From JACDAL01 sp963849115 (GTDB taxonomy: Bacteria > Actinomycetota > CADDZG01 > WHSQ01), in assembly GCA_963849115.1 (NCBI GenBank), contig CAWKGK010000009.1:868001-932000 (forward strand): 64,000 bases of DNA. The letters run 5' to 3'. This document shows, piece by piece, positions 27,266-35,833 of the stretch (position 1 is its first letter; every line of letters begins with the position of its first letter). The notes under the pieces are model-generated. The model saw nothing but the letters and a program-made list of their open reading frames with translations. It ran no database searches and was not told the origin of the DNA. A program made the position numbers and the translations under genes.

Positions 27266-27942
27266 TCGAACCACCTTTCAGGCCGCCCAAACCCATGGTG
27301 TCGGGCCATCGTCATCTCGTCGGAACCGGACGGGCGGCGCTCGTCAACGAGCTGCGGCGGCTGCAAATGCGGCAGACCGCCCCTCAGGGCGCCGTGCGTG
27401 AGCGCTGCGACATTTGCGGGCAGGATGTTCCGAGCGATCATCGCCACGTGCTCGACCTCACCGACCGGCGCATCATGTGCGCGTGTGAGACCTGCCTGGT
27501 GCGGATGGCCGACAATGCACGTTACCGGCCCGTGGGTCAGCGTGTCTTGTCGCTCGAGAGCTTCGAGCTATCCGACGACTTGTGGGCGCGGTTCGCGATC
27601 CCCGTGGGGCTCGCATTCTTCTTCCGAAGCTCGACTGCCGATCAGATCGTGGCTCTTTATCCCAGCCCCTTGGGCGCGACCGAGTCCGAGCTCGACATGT
27701 CCGCGTGGAACGATCTTGTGGCCGCCAATCCACCGCTGGCAGACCTCGAGCCGGATGCAGAGGCGCTCCTCGTGCAACGAATGAAGACGCCGCACTCCCA
27801 TTTCATCGTTCCCATCGATCAGTGTTATGAGTTGGTCGGGATCGTAAAGTCGTCGTGGCACGGGATCTCGGGCGGGCCTGAGGCCGACCGCGCAATCGCC
27901 GGCTTCTTCGAGCGTCTCGAGCAACGGGTGGCCGCCCCTTGA
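27262..27942 (+). CDS. DUF5947 protein of the hydrogenase locus
   Basis: A 226-residue protein of family DUF5947. It contains RERCDICGQDVPSDHRHVLD and MCACETCLVRM, two Cys pairs that could bind zinc or an iron-sulfur cluster, followed by an aromatic-rich region (FAIPVGLAFFFRSS) and the ending HFIVPIDQCYELVGIVK. In the sequence as given it is fused in frame to the NifU/Rieske gene, but a GTG at 27262 overlapping the expected TGA of that gene is the natural start. DUF5947 is a regular member of group 1h loci; its biochemical role is unknown. Its stop overlaps the start of DUF6084. Confidence 0.8.
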   Translation: MIEPPFRPPKPMVSGHRHLVGTGRAALVNELRRLQMRQTAPQGAVRERCDICGQDVPSDHRHVLDLTDRRIMCACETCLVRMADNARYRPVGQRVLSLESFELSDDLWARFAIPVGLAFFFRSSTADQIVALYPSPLGATESELDMSAWNDLVAANPPLADLEPDAEALLVQRMKTPHSHFIVPIDQCYELVGIVKSSWHGISGGPEADRAIAGFFERLEQRVAAP

Positions 27943-28674
27943 GTGACGCCCCCGAGGTTCTGGAGGGTTTCTCATCGCCCGAACTCGACATCGAGGTTTC
28001 GAGCGCGCACTTCGAGCGTTTCTCGGCGGCACCGACTCTTGTGTTCGGAGCTCGGGTTACGGAGCGTGCCGGTAGGCCCATTTACACGATCGCCCTGAGG
28101 TGCCAGATCAACCTAGACCCGGCCCGACGTCGCTATGATGCCGAGTCCCGCGAGCGACTGTCCGAGCTGTTTGGGGAGCCCCAGCGGTGGGGCGCGACGA
28201 CCAAGAGCTTCATGTGGGCTCGCGTCGACGTGCTCGTGCCAAGCTTCGAAGGCGCGACCGACTTCGACATTACGGTGCCCTGCAGCTACGACCTCGAGAT
28301 CGCGGCCACTAGATACTCTGCGCGGCCTTTCGGATGGAGCGGTACCACTGTCCTTCCACCTCAGTGGATCCGTCTTCTACAAGACATCTTCCGGGGAGCT
28401 GAGGATCACCCAGGTGCCGTGGGACATCGATGTGCGCTATGAGCTTCCCTTGGCGGTGTGGAGGGACATGATGGAGCACCACTATCCCAAGAGTGGTTGG
28501 GTGCGCTTCGAAGAGAGAACCTTGGATCGCTTCTTGAAGTACAAGGCCGGGCGGGGTCTGACCTCCCTCGACGCTTGTCTCATCGAATTGCTGGAGGACG
28601 ACGACGGGGAGGCGAGAAGAACCTGGTGCAGTGAGGGTCAAGGAGCGGGCCAGAAGGGTGACGATGGCGCTTGA
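27939..28674 (+). CDS. DUF6084 protein of the hydrogenase locus (frame break)
   Basis: About 244 residues if repaired. The first part (to YDLEIAATRY) is in one frame and the rest (LRGLSDGAVPLSFHLSG, then VPWDIDVRYELPLAVWRDMM, HHYPKSGWVRF) in the next; one surplus T near 28317 joins them. The family is DUF6084, found beside DUF5947 in group 1h hydrogenase clusters. A predicted beta-rich protein with no cofactor motif. The TTG start overlaps the preceding stop; the tail overlaps the following gene by 11 bases. Confidence 0.78.
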
Positions 28675-29794
28675 CGAGATGCTCGACTCGCTGCTGTACG
28701 AGGGTTATGCGCTTTATCCCTACACGCCCGGGGCCGTAAAGAACGCTACGCCGACTCCCTTTGGGATCGCCTACCCGCCTGCATACGCAGCGGGGAGTGG
28801 GGCGACATTCGATCATATTCAGATGGAATGCTTGCTCGAGGCCGGACCAGAGGCACGTGTGACCGGGCGTGTGGCGTTCCTGCAAACGACCGGCGAGAGA
28901 CACGAGGCCGCCGAGCGCAGAATCGAACTGACCCCTCGTGAGGTGGCCGAGCTTCCGGGTCGGGCACAGAACCAGCCCTTCGAGAACGATGGCGTCGAGG
29001 GGATTCTCGAACTGTCGGCGGCGCCTGCAGGCAACGGCACCTGGCTCGTGCGACTGCGGGTGGTTAACAAGACCGAAGTGGAGAACGCCGCTTCACTGGA
29101 TAGGGGAACGGCCCTGAGATCGTCACTTCTTTCCACCCATCCTGTGCTCGAGACGGACGCAGGCCGGTTCGTCTCGCCGCTCGAGGCTGAGGGCTGCGTC
29201 AACGTCAACACGTGGCCGGTGCTGGCGACCAAGAATGACGACGCAGTCGTGGGCGCCGCAATCGTGTTGCCCGACCACCCCATGCTTTCCCCCAAGAGCA
29301 GAGGCAACCTGTTCGACAACACCGAGATCGAGGAAGCTCTGCTGTTGCACATCCACTCGCTCACCGATGAAGAGAAGGCTTCGATCGAGCAGCAGGACCC
29401 CGCGGTCAAAGAGATGGTCCAGCGCGCGCTGCAGACCACACCCTCGGACATTCTGGAGCTCCACGGCGCTTTTTCGCCGAGCGCCTCCGCCATTTCGATC
29501 GCACCGCCGGAAGTGGCCGGTGAAACGCGCGTCGAGGTCGACGGGGTCAGCTTCGAGCGAGGGGCGAAGGTGATCCTGCGTCCGGGAGATCGAGCTCGAG
29601 CCGAGGATCGAAAGGACGCTTATGACGCGCTGCTACAGGGGAAGGCCGCGACAATCGAGCGGATCTATGTCGACTACGAGGACCGCATCTATTTCGGGGT
29701 CACGATTGACGAGGATCCCGGCAGGGAGCTGATGCGGGATAGTGGGCGCTTCCTATTCTTTTTCGTGGACGAGGTCGAGCTGGTGGGCAGGTGA
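28664..29794 (+). CDS. Uncharacterised conserved hydrogenase-locus protein
   Basis: About 376 residues starting MALDEMLDSLLYEGYALYPYTPG; the open frame extends 11 codons further upstream, but the ATG at 28664 has the better ribosome site (GAAGGGTG). No cofactor motif, signal or TM segment is visible. Sequences of this type are a standing member of group 1h hydrogenase loci between DUF6084 and the endopeptidase, as I recall; the function is not known. A soluble assembly factor or structural partner is plausible. It ends by overlapping the endopeptidase start (GTGA). Confidence 0.7.
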   Translation: MALDEMLDSLLYEGYALYPYTPGAVKNATPTPFGIAYPPAYAAGSGATFDHIQMECLLEAGPEARVTGRVAFLQTTGERHEAAERRIELTPREVAELPGRAQNQPFENDGVEGILELSAAPAGNGTWLVRLRVVNKTEVENAASLDRGTALRSSLLSTHPVLETDAGRFVSPLEAEGCVNVNTWPVLATKNDDAVVGAAIVLPDHPMLSPKSRGNLFDNTEIEEALLLHIHSLTDEEKASIEQQDPAVKEMVQRALQTTPSDILELHGAFSPSASAISIAPPEVAGETRVEVDGVSFERGAKVILRPGDRARAEDRKDAYDALLQGKAATIERIYVDYEDRIYFGVTIDEDPGRELMRDSGRFLFFFVDEVELVGR

Positions 29795-30327
29795 GCGAGT
29801 CGAGGCCGAGGCAAGTTCTCGTCGCCGGGATCGGCAACGCATGGATGAAAGACGACGCCTTCGGCGGGGAGGTTGCCGCCAGGTTGGAGGCACGGGGGTT
29901 GCCTCCGGGTGTCTCGGTGCTCGACTTCGGGACCGGCGGGCTGAACCTCGCCTACGAAGTCATGCGCGGTTACGACGCGTTGATACTCGTGGACATCAGC
30001 CGTCAGGGGGGCGAGCCCGGCACGCTCTATGTCATGGAGCCGGACGAGGATTCGTTCGATCCGAGCCTCGATAATGGCGAGATCATCGATCCTCACGGCA
30101 TGGATCCTCAGACCGTGCTTCGCTTTGTGAAAGGCGTCGGAGGATGGCCCGGCAAGGTGGTCGTGATCGCCTGTGAGCCAATGGAGGTAGAGGAGATGGG
30201 CTTGGGCCTGAGCGAGCCGGTTCAGAGCTCGCTGGACAGAGCCGTTGATCTGGTCGCCGACACGGCTGCGGAGCTGCTCACCGACGCGGCTTACGAGAAG
30301 GCCGCCGAGGGGTCGGGCAATGCATGA
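29791..30327 (+). CDS. Hydrogenase maturation endopeptidase (HyaD/HupD family)
   Basis: A 178-residue member of the hydrogenase-specific protease family. It starts with VLVAGIGNAWMKDDAFGGEVA, the family signature GIGN-x2-x-DD-x-FG with the metal-sensing acidic residue, and has LILVDISRQGG in the middle. It should cut the C-terminal peptide of the large subunit after nickel insertion, after the His of DPCLPCGVH. The GTG overlaps the preceding stop, and the end overlaps hypA. Confidence 0.9.
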   Translation: MSESRPRQVLVAGIGNAWMKDDAFGGEVAARLEARGLPPGVSVLDFGTGGLNLAYEVMRGYDALILVDISRQGGEPGTLYVMEPDEDSFDPSLDNGEIIDPHGMDPQTVLRFVKGVGGWPGKVVVIACEPMEVEEMGLGLSEPVQSSLDRAVDLVADTAAELLTDAAYEKAAEGSGNA

Positions 30328-30676
30328 GCTGTCGTTGGCGAGCGCCATTGTCGACACCGCCGTAAAGCACTCCGGTGGACGCAGGGTCAAGGTCGTGAAC
30401 CTCACCGTGGGCCGGCTTCGCCAGGTGGTTCCCGCCTCGCTCGACTTCTACTTCGGCCTGGTGGCGGCCGGTACCCCCTGCGAGGGCTCTCGTCTCAATC
30501 AGAGCCCGCAGGAGGCGAGCTTGCGCTGCACGCCCTGTGACTCGCAATGGTCGTTGGAGGAGCCCATCTTCCGGTGCCCCTCTTGTGGCGGCTCTCAGGT
30601 GGAAGTCGTGTCGGGTAACGAGTTGGAGGTCGACACGATCGTGCTCGAGGAGCGGGAGGAGAGTTGCACGAAGTAA
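30320..30676 (+). CDS. hypA: Nickel chaperone HypA
   Basis: A 118-residue HypA, which delivers nickel to the large subunit with HypB. It starts MHELSLASAIVD, with the nickel-binding His2 and Glu3, and carries the structural zinc site in two C-x-x-C motifs (RCTPCDSQW and RCPSCGGSQV). The start at 30320 was chosen for the MHE signature; a longer frame upstream is a shadow of the protease gene. It overlaps both neighbours. Confidence 0.95.
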   Translation: MHELSLASAIVDTAVKHSGGRRVKVVNLTVGRLRQVVPASLDFYFGLVAAGTPCEGSRLNQSPQEASLRCTPCDSQWSLEEPIFRCPSCGGSQVEVVSGNELEVDTIVLEEREESCTK

Positions 30677-31347
30677 GCGTGCGCGAGGGTGTCCTCGACG
30701 CCAATAGCACTATCGCAGCGGCCAACCGGGCCGATTTCGATCGTGCGTCCGTCTCCGTGATCAACCTCATGAGCTCGCCCGGTGCGGGGAAGACGACCGT
30801 GCTGGAGCGCGTGCTCCCGCTCCTCCAGGACACGAAGGTGGGTGTGCTCGAGGGTGATGTGCAGAGCGCACTCGATGCCGGACGGATCGCAGCGGTGAAC
30901 GTTCCCGTCGCCTTGATCAACACCGACTCCGGGTTCGGCGGCGAGTGTCATCTCGACGCAAACATGGTGCGCTCGGCGATTCCATCCCTGCCCCTGGATG
31001 AGATCGACCTCTTGATCGTCGAGAACGTCGGCAATCTCGTATGCCCGGCGGAGTTTCGGATCGGGGAGGACCTTCGCGTGATGGTGTTCTCGGTCACCGA
31101 AGGTGAGGAGAAACCACTCAAGTACCCGCTGATGTTCCGTACCGTTGATCTTGTCGTAGTGAACAAGATCGATCTGCTACCACATCTCGACTTTGACCTC
31201 GACGCCTTCCTTGGGGCGCTCGACGGCGTGCACCCCGGTGTCGAGCGCATGCTCGTCAGCGCGAAATCGGGTGAGGGATTGGACGCGCTGGCTAAGTGGC
31301 TGTCGGCCGCCGCTCACGCGCGGCTCCAGGACGCCCCCGAACGATAG
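30664..31347 (+). CDS. hypB: GTPase HypB, nickel insertion
   Basis: A 227-residue GTPase that drives nickel insertion with HypA. P-loop MSSPGAGKTT (about 36-45), VGVLEGDVQSALDAGR with the metal-site region, NTDSGFGGECHLDA with the conserved Cys/His, VENVGNLVCPAEF, and the NKID specificity motif. There is no N-terminal His-rich nickel store. The start is a TTG with GGAGGAGAG just upstream, overlapping hypA. The last gene of the hydrogenase operon; its 3' end overlaps the end of the convergent ABC permease gene by 34 bases. Confidence 0.95.
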   Translation: MHEVSVREGVLDANSTIAAANRADFDRASVSVINLMSSPGAGKTTVLERVLPLLQDTKVGVLEGDVQSALDAGRIAAVNVPVALINTDSGFGGECHLDANMVRSAIPSLPLDEIDLLIVENVGNLVCPAEFRIGEDLRVMVFSVTEGEEKPLKYPLMFRTVDLVVVNKIDLLPHLDFDLDAFLGALDGVHPGVERMLVSAKSGEGLDALAKWLSAAAHARLQDAPER

Positions 31348-32078
31348 CGCTGAAGCCCGGCTCCGAATAGGGCCCAGGCTCCCACCATGGCAGCGGATGC
31401 CACCGCCAGCAAGAACACCATTTGGCTCCACGAGAAGTCGTCGAGCAGGCGCGTCGGTACGCCGCTGACGAATGCCGCCGGCACGACCGTGAACATGATG
31501 ACCTTGGTGAGTCCCGTGAACAGGTCGATAGGATAGGCCGACAGGATCAGGATTGCCTGGAAGCCGAGTTCGGTCTGTTCCCCGCGGCCCCCCATGAAGA
31601 ACGTCAGCGACCCCAGAGCCAGGAGGAAGGAGACGAGCACGGCTGCCCCGCACAGCGAGACGAACACATAGATCGCGGTGCGCTCCAAGGTCGGCTCGCC
31701 GAAGACGAAGAAGAGCACCGGCCCGAACAAGAGGTCGCCGAGCAGAGCTGTGTCGATGCGGCGCGCCAGCAGGTAGGCGAGCGGGTCGACCGGCAACGGC
31801 AATACCGCGTCTAACTCATTCGAGGAGATGATCTCGCCAAGGTGGCGGGCATTGGCACACAGACCGAGCGCGATACCTGTGACCGTCGCCAGAATTGCGA
31901 GCAACGTGAGCGTCCGGGCCGCGTCCCAGCCCCTGACCTCGCCGACTCGATTGAAGAACAGGAACCAGAACGCGACGAAGACGAGGTCGTTGACGATCAT
32001 GAAAGTTACCTGCGCAATAAACGAGGCACGCATCGTCCATGCTTCCAGCAGGGCGGTCTTTAGCGTCAGCGCGAACAT
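31314..32078 (-). CDS. ABC-2 type exporter permease
   Basis: A 254-residue permease with six TM segments, of the ABC-2 family often annotated DUF990-type. It begins MFALTLKTALLEAWTMRASF, typical of these paired permeases. The ATG at 32078 has AGGAGG four bases upstream and overlaps the preceding gene as TGATG. The longer frame running to 32549 is antisense or out-of-frame noise. Third gene of an exporter operon with a second permease and an ATPase. Confidence 0.88.
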   Translation of the reverse strand: MFALTLKTALLEAWTMRASFIAQVTFMIVNDLVFVAFWFLFFNRVGEVRGWDAARTLTLLAILATVTGIALGLCANARHLGEIISSNELDAVLPLPVDPLAYLLARRIDTALLGDLLFGPVLFFVFGEPTLERTAIYVFVSLCGAAVLVSFLLALGSLTFFMGGRGEQTELGFQAILILSAYPIDLFTGLTKVIMFTVVPAAFVSGVPTRLLDDFSWSQMVFLLAVASAAMVGAWALFGAGLQRYRSGASWSRA

Positions 32079-32854
32079 CAACCTCCTCCGATCTGAAGCC
32101 GGCGTTCGCCGGCGGCAAACGCGGCGCCTGCGGACACGGTCAGCACGGCCAACCACGCGAGCTGGCCGGCAAGGATCCACGGCTCGAGATGTCCCGACGC
32201 CAGGCGGGCGGGCGCGTAGGCCATCGTCCAGAAGGGAAGTGCCCAGGAGAGGGTCTCCAGCCACGAAGGAAAGATCTGAAGGGGCAACAACATGCCTCCG
32301 GTAAGGAACACCAGCTTCTGGAACAGATACCAGGCCGATTTGGCGTCGCCCAGCCAGAAGGAGATTGCCCCGAAGAGATGTTGGGCGACGACGATGCAAG
32401 TCACCGCCAGGAGCATCGAGGGCAGGGCGAGCGCCAGCGCGCCCCAATGGGGAGGTGGCCCGGCGACGACCGCAATGAACAAGGCCCCGGCCATCGCGGC
32501 ACACAGCAGACGGGCGCCCGCCTCGCCCAGCTCGGAGGCGATCCTCCACGACACCACTGACGTGGGCCTCAACATCTCGGTGGCCACCGTGCCTTGGCCG
32601 ATGTCCGTGCCGATCTGCTCGATCAAGCGGGGCTTGGTCACGATGACAGAGGCTTCAGCCACCATGAGGTACCAGGCAAGTGCAACAAACGAGTAAGCCG
32701 CGACCTCTCCTCCATTGGCCTCCGCTGCAGCACCCCACAGCGCGACCAGGACAACAAGTACGACGATGTAGAAGAGCACGCGCACACCGAGCTCGGCGGG
32801 GTTTGTGATGGCGCGTCGGGCGCCGGAGGAGGCGGCGCTCAGGTAGGGGCCCAT
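32078..32854 (-). CDS. ABC-2 type exporter permease
   Basis: A 258-residue permease with six TM segments, partner of the following permease. It begins MGPYLSAASSGARRAITNPAEL and carries VTKPRLIEQIGTDIGQGTVATE in the first cytoplasmic loop, where these proteins dock the ATPase. It overlaps the ATPase gene by 16 bases and the next permease by one, so the three are cotranslated. The substrate is unknown; drug or lipid export is usual for this class. Confidence 0.88.
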   Translation of the reverse strand: MGPYLSAASSGARRAITNPAELGVRVLFYIVVLVVLVALWGAAAEANGGEVAAYSFVALAWYLMVAEASVIVTKPRLIEQIGTDIGQGTVATEMLRPTSVVSWRIASELGEAGARLLCAAMAGALFIAVVAGPPPHWGALALALPSMLLAVTCIVVAQHLFGAISFWLGDAKSAWYLFQKLVFLTGGMLLPLQIFPSWLETLSWALPFWTMAYAPARLASGHLEPWILAGQLAWLAVLTVSAGAAFAAGERRLQIGGG

Positions 32855-33822
32855 TTTTCTCCCTTCCCGTTTAGTCGTTGGGTCGGGCTCACCTCGTAAA
32901 TGCGCTCGATGACCTCTTCGAGAGGCGGGTCGAGCACCGAGATGTCGGCAACCTGATAATTGTCCAGCAGCTCGTCCAGGACTTCCCGGATCGAGCGCTG
33001 TTCGGTGTCGACCACGAGCTTGTAGCCCGCGCCGGAAACCTTGAGGATATGTGTGCCTCGAAGCACCAGCGCGGGGGGAGGAGACTCGAAGCGAACCTCG
33101 ATCAGCTTGGTATTGAGGATCGATCGACGCATGCGCGACACCTTGTCGTCGTAGATCGTGCGTCCGTGATTGACGACGACCACGCGCTTCGCCACATGCT
33201 CGATGTCGGAGACATCGTGAGAGGTCAGAAACAAAGTCGTTCCCTTGTGCTCGTTGAGGCGCGTGACCATGTCCCGGAAGCGCTGCTTTGCGACGAGGTC
33301 CAGGCCGATGGTGGGTTCGTCCAAAAAGAGGACGCGCGGCTCGTGCAAGACGCTGGCGGCGAGCTCACAGCGCATACGTTGACCTAGAGAGAGACTTCTG
33401 ACCGGCTGATCGAATAGGTCTGCGGCCTCGAGCAACTCAGCAAGCTCGGCGATGCGGCGCGCCGCAGCGCCCTTCTCGATGCGGTAAATCGCGGCTAGAA
33501 GGGCGAAGGATTGGCGTGGGCTTAGCTCGAACCACAGCTGGGAGCGCTGGCCGAAAAGAGTGCCGATGTGGTGTCCGAGAGTGCGCCGTTCGTCCCAGGG
33601 CACGTATCCGAGCACACGGGCACCGCCGGAGCTGGGGTGCAGGATTCCGGTCAGCATCTTTATCGAGGTCGACTTTCCGGCCCCGTTGGGACCGATGAAG
33701 GCGAGACGCTCGCCGGCCGCGACCGACAGCGTGAGCTCATGGACCGCGGCGATCTCTCGCCGTGCCCGGCCGCGTCCGGTAGTGAAGCTCTTGGTCAGGC
33801 TTTCGGTTTCGATCGCCAGCAA
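32839..33822 (-). CDS. ABC exporter ATPase
   Basis: A 327-residue ATP-binding subunit. Walker A GPNGAGKST (about 43-51), Q-loop region FGQRSQLWFEL, signature LSLGQRMRCEL, Walker B VLFLDEPTIGLD and the switch His in LTSHD are all present. The C-terminal 80 residues are a regulatory extension. The TTG start at 33822 follows GGGAG. Upstream are a leader ORF and an intrinsic terminator, so expression is probably controlled by attenuation (see the next entries). Confidence 0.92.
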   Translation of the reverse strand: MLAIETESLTKSFTTGRGRARREIAAVHELTLSVAAGERLAFIGPNGAGKSTSIKMLTGILHPSSGGARVLGYVPWDERRTLGHHIGTLFGQRSQLWFELSPRQSFALLAAIYRIEKGAAARRIAELAELLEAADLFDQPVRSLSLGQRMRCELAASVLHEPRVLFLDEPTIGLDLVAKQRFRDMVTRLNEHKGTTLFLTSHDVSDIEHVAKRVVVVNHGRTIYDDKVSRMRRSILNTKLIEVRFESPPPALVLRGTHILKVSGAGYKLVVDTEQRSIREVLDELLDNYQVADISVLDPPLEEVIERIYEVSPTQRLNGKGEKWAPT

Positions 33823-33838
33823 TGCGTCTCCCTAATGC

Positions 33839-33861
33839 AAAAAGCCCCGGTCTCCCGGGGC
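33839..33861 (-). terminator. Attenuator hairpin with U run upstream of ABC ATPase
   Basis: On the minus strand GCCCCGG and CCGGGGC form a seven-pair stem around a GAGA loop, immediately followed by TTTTT: a textbook intrinsic terminator. It lies only about 17 bases before the ABC ATPase start and downstream of the leader ORF, so it acts inside the leader of this operon. The upstream segment CCCGGT (33883-33888) can pair with ACCGGG in the 3' arm and would prevent it forming. Confidence 0.8.
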
Positions 33862-33888
33862 CTCGAGTTGTAAAGGGTTGCTACCGGG

Positions 33889-33957
33889 TCAGCGCGCGCG
33901 TGCTCTCACGAGCATGAAGGGGAAGATCGGGTTGGTTGTTGCGCGGCACGAACTCAT
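33889..33957 (-). CDS. 22-residue leader peptide of ABC exporter operon
   Basis: ATG at 33957, 22 codons, TGA at 33889-33891. The product begins MSSCRATTNPIFPFMLV and ends RARAR. The stop codon directly abuts the CCCGGT antiterminator strand, so a ribosome reaching the stop would cover it and let the terminator form, while one stalled earlier would leave it free. There is no Shine-Dalgarno site; an extended -10 (TGCTAGGCT, 33964-33972) would place the transcript start at or next to the ATG, so the ORF is probably leaderless. No run of one amino acid suggests amino-acid control; ribosome-targeting drugs fit better. Confidence 0.65.
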   Translation of the reverse strand: MSSCRATTNPIFPFMLVRARAR

Positions 33958-33963
33958 GCCCGC

Positions 33964-33972
33964 AGCCTAGCA
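33964..33972 (-). promoter_or_regulatory. Extended -10 promoter of the leader ORF
   Basis: Minus-strand TGCTAGGCT: the TG of an extended -10 followed by TAGGCT. The predicted start point coincides with the leader ATG seven bases downstream. No clear -35 is seen, and the region upstream is a C-rich run. Confidence 0.4.
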
Positions 33973-34042
33973 TTTCCGTTGGGGGGCCCGGGAAAGGCCG
34001 CGAGGCGCGGTGGCCGGCGTGCCACAGTCGCGCGTGAACGCT

Positions 34043-35266
34043 CTAGAGGGAGCTGTGCTTGAGCCAGACCGAGACCTGGGTGGGCTGCATGGTGTTCCGA
34101 ACCACGGCAACCAACTCGCCCGACAGGGCGTCCAGATCGATCTCTTCCTGCAGGCGCGTGGAGAACGTCTCGACGGTGCGCCGGGCGTCATAGCGGCTCC
34201 GGTAAAAGCGCCTATCGACATTCGCCTGGATGCGAGTGCGTGCCGGCCCGAACAAGGCTGCGACCAGGAGGGTCGAAGCGGCGACGACGATGTCGTTCTC
34301 CTGTTGACCGGTCAGCTTGCGCACGAGACTTCCGATTCCCACCGAAGCTCCTATATAGATAAGCGCCAATACTGCGGTCAATGATGCGTAGACGAGGGCC
34401 CGGTTGATGATGATGTCGATGTCGTAGAGGCGATAGCGCAGGATCGCGACTCCGGATGCGACCGGGATGGCCGTGAGGCAGATGACCTCCACGACGAGTC
34501 CCACGGCCACGACGGTGGTTTCCCACGGATCGTTGCCGGCCGCTAGTCCGGCTGCGCCCCATGCCACCATTTGAATCAGGAAGCCTGTTGTGGCCAGCCC
34601 GGCCGCAAGCGAGAACCACTTGAGCTGCTGGCGTCGATGTCCGGTCGAGGCACGAAAACGCAAGACGAACGAGCCGGCCGCCGCCACTATCGTTACAGGA
34701 AGCAGGATCCACCCCAGATCGCCGTCCTGGAGGATGGTTCCCCGCAAGCTTTCGATCCCAACCGGGTTGGAGAAGACACGACCCTCGGCCGTGTAGGGCG
34801 TGAAAGCCCCCGCGACGAGCCCCACGGCCTCAACCGCGGTCGCCCAGGCCACCACCCGCCACTTGGTCGAAAGGAGCTTGCCGTCGGGGAACAGCAGCAG
34901 GACGAACGTGATCTGAGGGAACACCAGGACGCTGCTCCAGTCGGCGGCCCATTCGGCCCACGGGCGAGCAGGGAACGTAGTCTGCACGTAGGCGATCGAG
35001 GCCAACGCCACGCCTGCACAGGCGCCGATGGAGATGAACAGCCAGCCCACCGCGTTGGTCGGGTTGCGAGAAGCCACTAACGCTCCGACCGCGGCAAACG
35101 TCATGAAGGCGACGCACAGCAGGGCGACTGCCCAGAGGTGGACACGCAGGGACACCGGACTGAATGTCGGCGTGTCGTTCAGCCCACCGACAAGGGCGAA
35201 GCCGAATAACGCGGCAGTGAGAGCAAACAAGCTCCAGGCGAGCCGCGTGGAGGTACCGGCCTTCAT
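34043..35266 (-). CDS. Multi-TM sensor-like protein without kinase domain
   Basis: A 407-residue membrane protein with about eight TM segments. The region VASRNPTNAVGWLFISIG and then YDIDIIINRALVYASLTAVLALIYIG is typical of the N-terminal sensor half of actinobacterial LiaS/DesK-like histidine kinases. It continues into RRFYRSRYDARRTVETFS and a start of a signalling helix (EEIDLDALSGELVAVV), but ends before any phosphoacceptor or ATPase domain. Kinase-less versions like this are common in Actinomycetota. No response regulator is adjacent. Role unknown. Confidence 0.8.
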   Translation of the reverse strand: MKAGTSTRLAWSLFALTAALFGFALVGGLNDTPTFSPVSLRVHLWAVALLCVAFMTFAAVGALVASRNPTNAVGWLFISIGACAGVALASIAYVQTTFPARPWAEWAADWSSVLVFPQITFVLLLFPDGKLLSTKWRVVAWATAVEAVGLVAGAFTPYTAEGRVFSNPVGIESLRGTILQDGDLGWILLPVTIVAAAGSFVLRFRASTGHRRQQLKWFSLAAGLATTGFLIQMVAWGAAGLAAGNDPWETTVVAVGLVVEVICLTAIPVASGVAILRYRLYDIDIIINRALVYASLTAVLALIYIGASVGIGSLVRKLTGQQENDIVVAASTLLVAALFGPARTRIQANVDRRFYRSRYDARRTVETFSTRLQEEIDLDALSGELVAVVRNTMQPTQVSVWLKHSSL

Positions 35267-35330
35267 CGTTACACCCTAAGCCGGACCCGTTTCGGAAACG
35301 TTACGGTGAACTCACAACGGGCAGCCTCAG

Positions 35331-35732
35331 CTACTGCTTCTTCGAGATCGCCTCCGCCAGCTGGTCCTTCGACATGCTCGAGCGGCCCTTGATGCCGAGC
35401 TTCTGGGCGCGCTCGTACAGCTCCTTCTTGGAGTTGCCGTAGAAGTCGACCCCGCCGTAGGTCTTGCCCTTGTTCTCGCGGGCGCGGGGGTTCTTGGCGC
35501 GGGGGTCGGAGGGGCCCTTTTCGTCCTTGGGCTCCCAGTGATCACCGACCTTCTCGTGGGTGTGCTTGAGGGCGGAGAAGGCGACTCGGTGAGCGCGCTC
35601 GCCGTCACCGTACTGGTCTGCGGCGCTGTCGTGGGCCTTGGCGTACGTCTTCTGGGCCTTCTTGGGTGAGCGCTTCAGGGTGCCGGGGAGCTCGCTCTTC
35701 TTGGGCTGGCCCTGCGGGTTGGTCTTGGGCAT
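35331..35732 (-). CDS. ChaB-domain protein with C-terminal SAP/Rho-N-like motif
   Basis: A 133-residue, strongly charged protein. The N-terminal half has a ChaB domain (ELPGTLKRSPKKAQKTY, then AHRVAFSALKHTHEKVGDHW); the C-terminal third (KKELYERAQKLGIKGRSSMSKDQ) resembles a SAP or Rho N-terminal nucleic-acid-binding motif. The ATG at 35732 has a GGGAGG site; a longer frame upstream is not supported. ChaB proteins were named for a cation-transport regulator, but the function is uncertain and the second domain suggests nucleic-acid binding. It is divergent from a CDF metal exporter. Confidence 0.85.
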   Translation of the reverse strand: MPKTNPQGQPKKSELPGTLKRSPKKAQKTYAKAHDSAADQYGDGERAHRVAFSALKHTHEKVGDHWEPKDEKGPSDPRAKNPRARENKGKTYGGVDFYGNSKKELYERAQKLGIKGRSSMSKDQLAEAISKKQ

Positions 35733-35833
35733 GATCTTCCTCCCGGTAGCGTCGGTTGATGACGCTTTCATTACCCTGATTTGCTGCAGGGATCCGGTAT
35801 CCGATGGCCCATTTTGGGTGTTGAGAACGCCGC

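Noticed and set aside
26344..27942. A single NifU-Rieske-DUF5947 fusion protein
   Set aside because: The joining stretch is nonsense, the correct Rieske ending and stop exist one base off, and a GTG start overlaps that stop.
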